Shown: positions 1 through 7,914 of the stretch, piece by piece
How the letters are laid out: every line of letters starts with the position of its first letter
How positions within the stretch are numbered: the first letter of the stretch is position 1
Source: Acanthamoeba castellanii str. Neff
Taxonomy: Eukaryota; Discosea; Longamoebia; Acanthamoebidae
Assembly: GCF_000313135.1 (NCBI RefSeq)
Contig: NW_004457466.1
Span: 525,460-537,359, forward strand
Reading direction: 5' to 3'
Length of the DNA stretch: 11,900 bases
The notes under the pieces: model-generated
Told to the model about the DNA's origin: nothing
Database searches by the model: none
The model's input: only the letters and a program-made list of their open reading frames with translations
Position numbers and translations under genes: made by a program

Positions 1-331
1 TGGCTGCAGAGAAGCAGGCAGCTCTGCGGGGGAGTATATTTACCATGACCTTGCTGGACAAAGCTATACTCAGTATTGGACGTTCCCAGATGCTGCAGCA
101 CTGGACAACTTCCAGCCTGTGGTCTTCACAGTGCCCCCTCTGGAAAGCAGCTGGGGAGGCGCTGCTGCCCCATACATGACTGGCAATGGGCTAGGTGACT
201 TTGCAATAAGTGGAAATGGCGAGTTGTTGGGTGTGCAAGAATCTCCCTCAAAGATGTTTCACACCCATTGTCAGGCTGGCAACAACATCACTTTTGTACC
301 CCACAACAAGGTGCAACACTCAGGTCCCTTT

Positions 332-347
332 TCTCTCTCTCTCTCTC
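332..347. repeat. (CT)n microsatellite
   Basis: About eight TC/CT units lie inside candidate intron 1. They could be a polypyrimidine tract that expanded. Confidence 0.85.
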
Positions 348-390
348 ATACATGAGCACAGCATTGACCAGTTGGCCATGCATCATGTCA

Positions 391-412
391 TGTGTGTGTG
401 TGTGTGTGTGTG
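391..412. repeat. (TG)n microsatellite
   Basis: About eleven TG units lie inside candidate intron 1. Simple repeats like this fit host-resident or non-coding DNA better than compact viral coding sequence. Confidence 0.9.
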
Positions 413-547
413 GACAGACCCTCTACACAATCAGCAATAAGCTAGTACAGGTGTTGTATGAATTGGGGAAGTTGTGGCTCACTAGGCTCAAGCTGCCTTC
501 TTATTATGACAATAGGCTTGCTGTTGGTTCTGCCATCAAGATTGCCA

Positions 548-629
548 GTAAGTTCACTCTTCTCTCAGCTCTGCTACACATCTCACATGTGGGGATTCTC
601 ATCTCACCACCCTTGGATTGCACACACAG
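548..629 (+). other. Candidate spliceosomal intron 2
   Basis: The donor is a perfect GTAAGT at 548 and the acceptor is CACACACAG ending at 629. Removing these 82 bases joins frame 1 upstream to frame 2 downstream through a split Ile codon, giving a continuous plausible protein. The unspliced frames on either side lose protein-like character inside the interval. Confidence 0.6.
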
Positions 630-1157
630 TCAACTCCAGAGACTCCAGTGTTGGGGTGGCCATCAGACCAGAGCCCTCACAGTGGCACATGCTGTTCCAC
701 AAAAATTATTATTGGCAAACCACGGCTGCACAAGTCCTGGACCTAACAGGTTCATTCATCACTCCATACATGGCGACCAGCCAGGTTGTGGCACTTACCA
801 GTGTGGTGGCCCTCACTGTTATTCCAGTGTTGTTGAGGGGTGAAATCTGGTGCACAGACCACCCATCCAGCAAAGCACATGAGGATGCGCTCTGCACACT
901 GCCCTGACATCTGAGAAGGTAGGGGGTTGCAGGGTCGCTCATAGCTATGACAGCTAGTGACTGTGCATTGGCATGGGTGCTGCTGGATGCCACCCAGCTT
1001 GTGTGAGAAGGTCCAGAGCCATCATCTGATCACATGATACCTGATCAGTGGAAGACCATACACACCAGTGCACAATAGAGGAACCCAAAGCTGGGTGCCA
1101 TATGGCAGCTTGGTGCAACTCTGCCTACCATCAGATTGTCCCAGGCGCTCCACTGTT

Positions 1158-1227
1158 GTAAGCCTCCCTCCCCTGTTTTTATCCTAATTTTTATACCACC
1201 ATCCTTTGTCTCTCTTAATGACCATAG
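1158..1227 (+). other. Candidate spliceosomal intron 3
   Basis: The donor is GTAAGC and the acceptor CATAG. The interval is pyrimidine-rich, with CTAAT and TTAATGAC branch-like sites before the acceptor. Splicing yields a short last exon ending at TGA 1263-1265. Confidence 0.45.
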
Positions 1228-1265
1228 TCCAGTATCTGTTTGCACTGTGGTCTACGTCCATGTGA

Positions 1266-1639
1266 CCTCTCTCTCTCTCTCTCTCTGATCACATTGTATG
1301 TGTCCACACTTGTGAACCAGATCAAGAACAATGCCAACAAGCATCTGTCTTCTGGATTTTTCGTGTGGGCCTACCATCTTACTGGCCAGTGACCAGATCA
1401 TCTCAGCGGCCAAGACTGCTGCCCAGTAAACCCTAACAACTGTCTCTTTTCCAACTTAGTACAAAATTTTTTGATCAGCTGTCAGTTTGAGCACAGTTAT
1501 CCCTCCCACATACATGATGAGGAGCCATAAAACGATGGACATTTGACTTTTTTTCTTTGTTCCACACACACACTATGAAGAAGTGCTTGGCCTTATGATT
1601 GCTGGTGGATGTGGTCTGTGTCCACTTTTCATCCCCCAG
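1266..1639. other. Poorly resolved interval; possible upstream exon and a 34-base intron
   Basis: No convincing complete gene is visible. A plus-strand frame from ATG 1331 runs to TAA 1427 and contains a protein-like segment (SICLLDFSCGPTILLASDQI). It ends inside a sequence with textbook intron elements: donor GTAAAC at 1426, CTAAC, a pyrimidine run, and TTAG at 1459. This could be a 5' exon of the kinase that follows, but the frame after splicing soon meets TGA. A minus-strand ORF covering 1475-1753 runs antisense into the kinase N-terminus and is judged a shadow. Confidence 0.3.
1267..1286. repeat. (CT)n microsatellite
   Basis: About ten CT units directly follow the proposed stop of the first gene. 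Confidence 0.9.
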
Positions 1640-2462
1640 TGTTGATGATGATGCTAACCAACTGCTTGGTTTGTGCACTGTGTGTTGATGTGGCAGCTTT
1701 GGCCAGATGTATGTTGCATCTTCAGACATGGCCACTGTGGCCATGAAGGTCATCTCATGCCATTCCTATGGGGATGATGAACAATGGTCCTGGCTGACTG
1801 GGCATGAGCTTGACATTGCACAACTTGTGTTGCCACACAAACACATCTGCACCACTTATGACACCTTCTGCACTGATGATGGCAATTCATGCATCATTGT
1901 CATGGAATATGCACCCAAAGGTGATCTGTGTGCTTATGTGCCTGCCAGTGGTTGGGGTGAGACTGCAGCAAGATGTATCTTTTGCCAGGTGGTCAAGGCT
2001 GTATGGTACATGCACCAGCAGGGCGTGTTGCACCTGGACATCAAGCCTGAGAACGTGCTCATCTCAGCCAAGGGTGATGCCCTGTTGTGCAATTTCAGAT
2101 TCTCATGATTCATTGATTGAGGAACTGATCCCATTGACAACAGGGGGGTCAGCACACTCAACTACACTCCACCAGAGATGCTGCACAGGCTCAGTCAACA
2201 AGCAGGGCCATCAGCCAACATGTGGTCACTCAGGTGCTTGCTGTTGGTGCTGATCACCAGTGAAGTGCCATTCAATCACAGGAAGAATGAAGACACCATG
2301 GTGAGGGACATCATCCTGGCCAGATATTGCACGCCCAGGGGAGCATCGCCTGAGGTGTGTGATCTGCTGGCGTCCATGCTGCGTGTGCTGCCACACTTCC
2401 AGATTGGGATCAATGAGATCCTGGAGCATCTGTGGGTCACTGGTCCACGTCCTTGTCCATGA
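1640..2462 (+). pseudogene. Serine/threonine protein kinase, inactivated by CpG decay
   Basis: Protein kinase catalytic domain in one frame with no indel. Seen in order: a glycine-loop remnant (GSFGQ, near 1692), the VAMK lysine (1746-1748), a hinge-like IVMEYAPKGDL, the catalytic loop HLDIKPENVL with Asp at 2037, PPE near 2172, and a subdomain IX remnant near 2218. In-frame TGA codons lie at 1686, 2106 and 2118. Key residues are changed in the way CpG to CpA predicts: the DFG motif reads NFR (2091-2099), the subdomain IX Asp is Asn, and its Gly is Arg. HLD instead of HRD is also seen in real families such as myosin light-chain kinases, so it need not be damage. The product cannot be a full-length active kinase. 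The true start is not visible; 1640 follows a possible splice acceptor (CCCCCAG). The end overlaps the next ORF start (ATGA). Confidence 0.85.
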
Positions 2463-2803
2463 AAGTGGTCTTCATCACCACCAATGAGTTTGGGCATGGG
2501 CTCAAGCTCATCAATGAGAGTGAACATCTCACCATGCTGCAAGTCCACCAGCTCTTCACACTCTTCACATCCAACAAGAAGGAACCCACTGTGCTCAGGG
2601 TCTTCAGCCTGGGCAACGAGGAGACCACCATCAGAGAGTTCAAATATGCAGTGACCTGGGAAACATGGGAATCATGTGGATCAAACCAGCTTGCTGAAGT
2701 GATCCTGGGATTTGATTGGGCCTATGATCTCTTTGACACAGCTGGAGTCATCTGTGGTCCCATACTGTTCACCAACCAAGAGCTGGAGGTCAGCAAAAAA
2801 TAA
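2459..2803 (+). CDS. Hypothetical 114-residue protein, frame still open
   Basis: The ATG at 2459 overlaps the kinase stop in ATGA, which suggests a tightly packed co-oriented pair. The frame is open to TAA 2801-2803, which lies inside an AATAAA signal (2799-2804). Third codon positions are mostly G or C, supporting coding ancestry. The protein is soluble-looking, with Trp/Phe in the second half, and no family is recognised. It has no in-frame TGA but is as CpG-poor as its decayed neighbours, so missense damage is likely even though the frame survives. Confidence 0.5.
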   Translation: MKVVFITTNEFGHGLKLINESEHLTMLQVHQLFTLFTSNKKEPTVLRVFSLGNEETTIREFKYAVTWETWESCGSNQLAEVILGFDWAYDLFDTAGVICGPILFTNQELEVSKK

Positions 2804-2857
2804 AAAGGCTCACCACAAAAGGACAATCAAACCCACACTGTCAGTCAAACATGCAGT

Positions 2858-3145
2858 ATGCCAAACACAGTCCACCTGAGGTGCCTATGTGGGTGCAAGG
2901 AGGATGAACATGTGACCATGTGATGTGATGAATGTGACAAGCGCTATTGCAATCACAAATGGTGCCTTAAGGTTGTGGTGGGTGGGATTGCTGAGGAAGA
3001 TGTGCCACTATGTTGTATGATGTTGGCTGGGTGGGTGCTGGTGGGCATGGATGCATTGATGGAGATGGACTGCTGCCAGTGCAAGAACAAGACCAAGGAC
3101 GAATGGTGGTGTTGTGACACATGTAAGAGCATCCACTGCTACTGA
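2858..3145 (+). pseudogene. Cys-rich zinc-finger protein, one in-frame TGA
   Basis: A 95-codon frame from ATG 2858 to TGA 3143-3145 is interrupted once, by TGA at 2921-2923 (codon 22). Cysteines occur in two groups. The first is near codons 9-36, with CLCGC, then CDECDKRYC, then C. The second is at the C-terminus (DCCQCKN, WWCCDTCKSIHC). This suggests a RING/PHD-like or zinc-ribbon fold binding at least two zinc ions; the exact class cannot be fixed by eye. The TGA directly precedes a zinc-ligand pair and would truncate the protein before it. The spacing C-x2-C-x4-C resembles the zinc protein at 10692 on the other side of the composition boundary. Confidence 0.6.
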
Positions 3146-3171
3146 TTCTTGTGTCTCTATGCGATTGTGCA

Positions 3172-3423
3172 TCATGGGACCAGATTGTGCTGCGTTGCTT
3201 GAGCCATGAAGTTGAATCTGATGATCTTGGTGATGGCAACGAGGGCTGTGGTGAGCACCAGTGTGCTGGCAGCCATCACTCGTGGCTGGGGTTTGTTGTG
3301 GGCCAGCACAAAGTGCTTAATGATGGATTTGAAGATGTCGCCCCAGAGTGAGATGACAAACCACATGATCATGATGATTGTGAACAGTTCCCAGGTGTTG
3401 AGCTGGATGTGTGTCACCGCCAT
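3172..3423 (-). CDS. Predicted two-TM small membrane protein (possibly decayed)
   Basis: The minus-strand frame from ATG at 3423 to TGA 3174-3172 gives 83 residues. Two hydrophobic segments are visible, about residues 12-27 and 50-66, separated by a basic, polar loop. The frame extends further upstream without a stop, but this Met precedes the first membrane segment and is the simplest start. The stop is a TGA that could itself be a decayed CGA; the frame closes again four codons later. No family is recognised. Plus-strand ORFs over the same bases look less protein-like. Confidence 0.4.
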   Translation of the reverse strand: MAVTHIQLNTWELFTIIMIMWFVISLWGDIFKSIIKHFVLAHNKPQPRVMAASTLVLTTALVAITKIIRFNFMAQATQHNLVP

Positions 3424-3521
3424 TGTTCCATGTGAGTCAACACAAACACAGAGTGGAGCTGACAATGTAATACACATAAAAATGACACATGAGCATTTGT
3501 CAGCTGACACAAAGACATGCA

Positions 3522-4238
3522 ATGCTGCAGCAACTCAATGATGCCTTTGAGCGCCTGGGGCTCACCCAGGGGAAACGGATGCTCTTTGCGCTTGGACAGT
3601 GCTGTGTGGATGCACCCAGCTTTGCCATGGTGACCAGCCTTGTGGTTCTGTCAGTGGCTGTTGGACCCATCCATGAGGGTGTGCTTGCTGAGGCCACCAA
3701 CTATGTCCACAACCTCATCAACCTGTTCACCTATATGTGTGTGCCCAATGGTGATGCCAACTACTACTACCTGGAGCAGTGGATAGTGCACATGCACAAG
3801 GATCCTCAGTACCACAGCTCTATGACCAACAATCACAGCATCATTGTGCGCAGTGCCACCAGAGAATTGATGGACACTCCAAAGTTTGAGTACAGCCTCA
3901 CACCAGGCACCGTCCCTTCCCCTCCTGTCCTGCTCTTGAGCCTGTGTGTGGATCTTGAGGTGTGTGTGTTTGACTTTTCCTGTGTGCCTGAGGACATCCT
4001 TGATGAATTGAAGTGATTTGTGATGCTCATCTGTGAATCTGGATCACAAGTATTGTGTGCCACTGTTGAGGGCATGCTGAATCATGTGCTTGATTGTGAG
4101 TGCATCATCAAGGTGGTCACCAACTGTCTGTGTGAGGCCAAAGAATTGGAAGCTGAGGCCAGATCTGACCTGGAATCTACCAAGTCAGATCCCAGCAACG
4201 CCATTGTCATGCTCAAGAATATTCTGGCCAGCAATTAA
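3522..4238 (+). pseudogene. Hypothetical 238-codon protein with one in-frame TGA
   Basis: A single frame runs from ATG 3522 to TAA 4236-4238 and is broken only by TGA 4014-4016 (codon 165). The frame on both sides of the TGA is identical and equally protein-like, so this was one gene. The frame is open back to 3489; the later Met starts a convincing helical N-terminus (LQQLNDAFERLGL). The protein looks mainly helical, with hydrophobic stretches in the first third and a charged, Glu-rich helix near the C-terminus. No motif points to a function. The TGA is most simply a CGA (Arg) that lost its CpG. Confidence 0.5.
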
Positions 4239-4312
4239 TAATCACATAAATGTGAATTATGGGCGCGATTTCATTTCACATTGTCTTTTCACACACCCAC
4301 ACCACCAAAACA

Positions 4313-4920
4313 ATGTCAAACAGGGACAAGAGCATGACTGATGGAGAGGTGGAAGATGAACTGATTGAAGAGGTGGAGGAGGAGGAACCCAAACAAATTG
4401 AAGAAGAAGAAGAGGAGGAGGAGGAGGACACCACAACATTGGCCATCAAGCCCTTCACCATTGTTCCTGATGGTGATCGCCATCTGAGCACACCTGATCA
4501 CAGGCTGGGCCAGATGATGTATTACAAGGACAAGCTCTTCTTCAACACCTACATCAAGAAGGAGTCACATCATCGTTGGGTGCTGGTGACACCACACAAC
4601 AGTGGCACAATCCTCAAGGCCGTCAAAGATGGATTTCGTTCAGATCTGCACAGTCATGGCGTCAAGAGCATCACCCAGGAGGTCATGCACATGTTGCTGA
4701 CCTGGGAGGCCCTCACATTGCCTCTTGGAAGTGTCATTGTGCTCAGCAAGGATCAGACCAAGATCCTACTCACCTTCAATCTGAAAAAGCGCCACATGAG
4801 TGGGTCATCTCCAGTGACACTGCAGTGCAGCGCCTGCGCAAGCAGCTGCACGATGCTCTCAGTGAGGGCTGCAAGATCTTGGCTGCTGTCACACTCCCTG
4901 TCATCATCCTGAACACTTAA
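4313..4920 (+). pseudogene. Acidic hypothetical protein with a one-base frameshift
   Basis: ATG 4313 begins a very acidic N-terminus (Glu-rich to about residue 42, including a run of nine Glu). A mixed alpha/beta-looking domain follows. The frame fails at an A5 run near 4783-4787. One more base there would join it to the frame that ends at TAA 4918-4920, and the total length then becomes a multiple of three (203 codons). An earlier Met at 4259 is in frame, but its extension is His/Thr-rich and unconvincing. The stop overlaps the convergent PP2C stop and an AATAAA (4919-4924). No family recognised. Confidence 0.5.
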
Positions 4921-5762
4921 TAAAGCCTCTTGGGTATGAACAACAGAACGCTCACAATGTCTGTCATTCCCTTGGCCATGGCGTGTCACATGAGTTCTTT
5001 GGTGGCCACACCAACATTGGATCAGACAATCCATGCCACCTTGTGATGGTTGATCATGTCCCACAGCCCATCACTTGGGATGATGACACTTGCATTGTCT
5101 GGCATGGCCCCCATGTCCATGGATCTGATGAATGGGATTGGTGACATGGCATAACCAGCTGTGTGGTGTTGGTGGTCAGTGGTGGTGGCAAACGGCTTGT
5201 AGCTCTGGGTGTTGCTGAGCGTGCGGGTCATGGTGATGTGCACCCCATTGAGGTGCACATAGGTCTGGTTGATGGTGCGCAGTATGAATGATGTGCTGGT
5301 TCGCTTGACACACTGATCCTCATGCTTGCTGGCATGTGGCTTGTGGTCAAGTGTGGTGAGCTGCTTGTGGCCAATGGTGGGTAGTGTGATGACGGCCTCA
5401 GAATTGCCCACCCACGCCCACCAGAGCATTGTGCCACCTCCTTGCCACAAACACATGGTGGCCATGCTGCCTGACCCATGATGGTGACCATGTGGAATGG
5501 TGTTGAGCTGTCATTGTGCCTGCCAGAAGGCAAGCATGATCTTACTGTTGATCTCATGTGTCCAATCAGTGTCATTGAGATCAGCCTCATTGCCCAGGCT
5601 GTATGCAATGCACTCAGGCAGGACCTTGCGCAGCGCCCATGAGGTGGCTTTGCCGCCATGTCCATCCAACACCCCCAAAGCAAAGATCTGGCAGCATCCA
5701 TCGGCCACATGCCACATGTGCACAAACATCACATCCTCCATGTGTATCACTGACCCTGTCAC
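4917..5762 (-). pseudogene. PP2C-type Ser/Thr phosphatase (PPM family), decayed
   Basis: One minus-strand frame of 282 codons without indels carries PP2C signatures. Seen in order: GSVIHMED (residues 3-10), the metal-binding DGHGG (33-37), a GS-MAT remnant of the GSTA motif, WVGNSEAV matching the A/VGDSRAV motif with Asp changed to Asn, LTTLDHKP, TAGYAMS, SDGLWD (230-235), and a C-terminal MTDIVSVLLF corresponding to the DN-x-(S/T)V region. TGA codons interrupt at 5513-5511, 5024-5022 and 4988-4986. The Asp-to-Asn and Thr-to-Met changes both fit CpG loss. The family binds Mg/Mn and removes phosphate from Ser/Thr; this copy cannot be active. No in-frame ATG precedes residue 8, so the start is uncertain. 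The TAA (4919-4917) overlaps the convergent gene's stop. A kinase pseudogene lies nearby. Confidence 0.85.
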
Positions 5763-5806
5763 TGTTCAATGCCAATCTCAGTGTGAATGTCACTGGTGGT
5801 GGTGGT

Positions 5807-6058
5807 TCACAGGGCATCAAACAGCACACAAACATTGAAAGGTGGGGCGATCTCAGGCGTCAGGAAATTGCAGTAGATGGTGTAGGCGGCCCACATGCAG
5901 TGCTGGATGCACACCCACCAGTGCATGTATCCTCCCCATGGCTTGCGCACCTTCTTGGCAGTCCAATCCTGGCCATCACTGCCCCGCACTGTCTTACCAA
6001 CAAAGGATGCATTCACACTCGCCTCCAGTGCTTTGTGGATGAGGCTGCATGGTTTCAT
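5807..6058 (-). CDS. Hypothetical Trp/Cys-rich 83-residue protein
   Basis: The minus-strand frame from ATG at 6058 to TGA 5809-5807 has about two thirds G/C at third positions, well above the other frames, so it is probably coding in origin. The middle is rich in Trp, Cys and Tyr (GGYMHWWVCIQHCMWAAYTI), with a basic segment before it. If the TGA is a decayed Arg codon, the frame continues to a TGA just before the PP2C start. No family recognised. CpG-poor, so probably a damaged version of the original protein. Confidence 0.45.
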   Translation of the reverse strand: MKPCSLIHKALEASVNASFVGKTVRGSDGQDWTAKKVRKPWGGYMHWWVCIQHCMWAAYTIYCNFLTPEIAPPFNVCVLFDAL

Positions 6059-6215
6059 GGACAGAAAATCCTACCTGGAGGGATGCAGCAATGTGATCCT
6101 TGTTTAAACAAACACATCATCCATTGCATATACATGCAACACACTCCATCACTTTGTTTTCATTGTATCTGGCAGCGCAGCCCACCTCATCCCAGAAACT
6201 GTGGGTACCATTCCA

Positions 6216-6521
6216 TCACTGGAAGAGCATTGATGTCCACAGGATGAACTCAATGGCTTCTTTGGATTTGCAAAACTCAGCCAAGTGATTGAGAGCCTTG
6301 GGCATGTGTCGTTTGGCGATTGTCCACTTGAGATCCATCATTAGATCCACATATGAGACATTGGCAACAACTGCATTACAACAATCTGAAAGTGAATTGA
6401 GGCAGGTCCCCATGAGGCGATCTCAATGATCCATGAGCGCCGTCTCAACATGTCCTGCACGCCCATTGCACATGCAATCCAAGATCAAAGACAAGAGTGC
6501 TGGTGTGCTGTCATCCCCCAT
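6216..6521 (-). pseudogene. Hypothetical protein with one in-frame TGA
   Basis: The frame from ATG at 6521 to TGA 6218-6216 is interrupted once by TGA 6425-6423 (codon 33). The frame is the same on both sides. The C-terminal half looks helical (AKRHMPKALNHLAEFCKSKE), loosely like a helical-repeat protein, but no family can be named. The final TGA could also be a lost CGA, because the frame continues for about 35 plausible codons. The start faces the Cys-rich gene at 6597 across about 75 bases, a natural divergent promoter spacing. Confidence 0.4.
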
Positions 6522-6596
6522 GCCACCAGAATAAATGACTTGGACTATGACCACCACACTTAAACGTGGATTGCAGCGCGCAATCTTACATTGTGC

Positions 6597-7056
6597 ATGG
6601 AGCCTCTCCACTTGTGTTGCTACACCAAATGCCAATACAAGTTCTCTGCCAGTGAATGCAGCCAGTGGTTGGCCAAGATCATGCCCTATGCTGTGTTCAA
6701 TGATGGGCAGTGTTGGGGCATCAAGTGCAAGGATCCCAGCACTGCCCAACCTGTCCAATGTTGTGCCAATGGATGAGTTCATGGGGCATGCAACTTGCAA
6801 CACCATACTGGGCGACAACAACAAGACTGTGGCGTTCATCACCTGATCCTACCTCATGATGCACACGTTTGGCCATCTGGGGACCTTCTGCCTGACCATG
6901 TGTGAGGTCATTGACCAGCTGCCCATTGCAACAATTGCTGGGATGGCAGCATGTACATCATGACTGAGTTGTTTGGCCCCTTGCCTGAGCAGTTGATCAC
7001 GCCCTGCAGGTTCCACATGGGCATCACAATGGGATTGATCCAGAGGCACAATGCAA
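6597..7056 (+). pseudogene. Cys-rich hypothetical protein, two compensating frameshifts and one TGA
   Basis: ATG 6597 starts a frame with a Cys-rich N-terminus (HLCCYTKCQYKF, then C and CWGIKCKD), suggesting zinc binding. Codons are rich in third-position G/C up to about 6770. There the coding signal moves by one base to a second frame, which passes through TGA 6850-6852. It moves back near 6925-6932 to the original frame (NNCWDGSMYIM...). The two shifts cancel, so an ancestral continuous gene is likely. The 3' end is not clear; an AATAAA-containing sequence near 7055 may mark it. The overlapping minus-strand ORF 6423-6842 has lower third-position G/C here and is judged a shadow upstream of 6521. 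Confidence 0.4.
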
Positions 7057-7085
7057 ATAAACTAGTACATTTTCCCTATATAGTG

Positions 7086-7355
7086 TCATGCAAGGTACTG
7101 GCTGAGCGCGCAGCTGCACAGCTCAAGCCATGCACCAGGCACAAGCATGCCATCCCTGGCAGCATCCAATTGCACACTGTCAGCCACCCAACACGCAGCA
7201 TTGAGCCACCACCCCATGCCATTGTGTCATTCACATTCCTGGATGTAGTTGGTCCAATCATGCAGACCCTCTGGAAGCAGCATGTACATGGTGATTGTGA
7301 GCATCCAACAGCATTGCCAGATTTCAACCACCACATGCACCACCATGCCATACAT
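7086..7355 (-). pseudogene. Weak candidate decayed ORF between two genes
   Basis: A minus-strand frame of 90 codons, from ATG at 7355 to TGA 7088-7086, has one in-frame TGA (7229-7227). It reads more like protein than the alternatives here (for example HDWTNYIQECE and GWWLNAACWVADSVQLD). Both strands have long ORFs in this stretch, so the call is tentative. No function is suggested. Confidence 0.25.
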
Positions 7356-7455
7356 GCAGGGATCCTGTTGGGTGTGATCCCATGGGATCTTATCACATTC
7401 TCCACTCTGCTGTTCACCATTGCTGTGCCATTGTTTGAGAATGCCACTGCTTTAT

Positions 7456-7914
7456 TTATGTTTTGACCCAGAGTCTCTTGGTGATGCCCATGGAACCAAA
7501 TCAGTTTGCACCACAATTGGTGGCGTCAAGATCACCCACAATCTCAACCTCAGGCGTCACAATGCACTCCAGGATGAGCTGAGCAATACAATGACCACAG
7601 GCAATGACAAAGTCCTCATTGTTGTGGTTGAAGACGAGTGCTTTCACACCACCACAATCACCAGCATCAACAACACCAGCACCAATGTCAATGCCCTTCT
7701 TCCAACCAAGACCCAATCATGGTGCAATCCTCCCATAGGTGCCAATCAGCACAGTGATGGTGATCCCAAGATCCACCAACTGCCAACCTCACGCTGGCAC
7801 ATTGACAGTGTCAATGGCACTGAAGAGATTGTACCCAGCATTGGTGGAGTGGACCTGCCTAGGGGCGGTGGCGCCTTCTACCAGGAGCTTGATTCTGAGT
7901 GGCTGGTTCTGCAT
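7456..7914 (-). pseudogene. dut: dUTPase (dUTP pyrophosphatase), full length with three in-frame TGA
   Basis: dUTPase hydrolyses dUTP to dUMP and pyrophosphate, keeping uracil out of viral DNA. A single 153-codon minus-strand frame without indels, a normal length for the trimeric family, shows the five motifs: AGYNLFSA (26-33, motif 1); TYGRIAP followed by stop-LG (motif 2, around 59-68); GIDIGAGVVDAGDCG (motif 3); the segment ending AQLILE (motif 4); and a Gly-rich C-terminus read as stop-FGSMG (motif 5). TGA codons at 42 (7791-7789), 66 (7719-7717) and 138 (7503-7501) replace residues the family conserves, mostly Arg. Further family Arg positions read Trp or Cys. These are CpG-loss changes. 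The ATG at 7914 is well placed. TAA at 7458-7456 overlaps an AATAAA (7456-7451). CpG recovers at the 5' end. Confidence 0.93.

Larger units (their letters stand above)
311..417 (+). other. Candidate spliceosomal intron 1 with CT and TG microsatellites
   Basis: The donor is AAG|GTGCAA and the acceptor is GGACAG|ACC. Removing 311-417 joins two open frames in phase 0. The interval holds a CT run (332-347) and a TG run (391-412), which would be unusual inside a coding exon. The donor is weaker than those of the next introns. Confidence 0.45.
2..1265 (+). pseudogene. Unknown intron-containing gene, 5'-truncated by window edge, decayed
   Basis: I do not recognise the product. A reading frame is already open at base 2. 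Proposed exons are 2-310, 418-547, 630-1157 and 1228-1265, separated by introns 311-417, 548-629 and 1158-1227. The two best splice donors are GTAAGT (548) and GTAAGC (1158). The first junction is in phase 0, and the second joins two frames into one smooth protein-like stretch (around ...AIKIAINSRDSSVG...). Exons 1 and 2 are open and rich in aromatic, Gly and Pro residues. Exon 3 is broken by TGA at 905 and 1004 and by TAG at 920 and 1076, so it is the least certain part. The proposed end is TGA at 1263-1265. CpG is almost absent. The gene could be viral or host; no family signature is visible. The splice model is inference from consensus sites and frame continuity. Confidence 0.5.

Noticed and set aside
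3206..3541. Plus-strand ORF opposite the two-TM protein
   Set aside because: Met-rich and irregular, without the two clear hydrophobic segments given by the minus strand.
6535..6846. Competing ORFs on both strands (6423-6842 minus, 6535-6846 plus)
   Set aside because: Third-position G/C and protein character favour the 6597 frame up to about 6770; the minus-strand frame is kept only below 6521.
1..7850. Fungal repeat-induced point mutation (RIP) as cause of decay
   Set aside because: RIP mainly turns CpA into TpA; here CpA and TpG are abundant and CpG specifically is lost.
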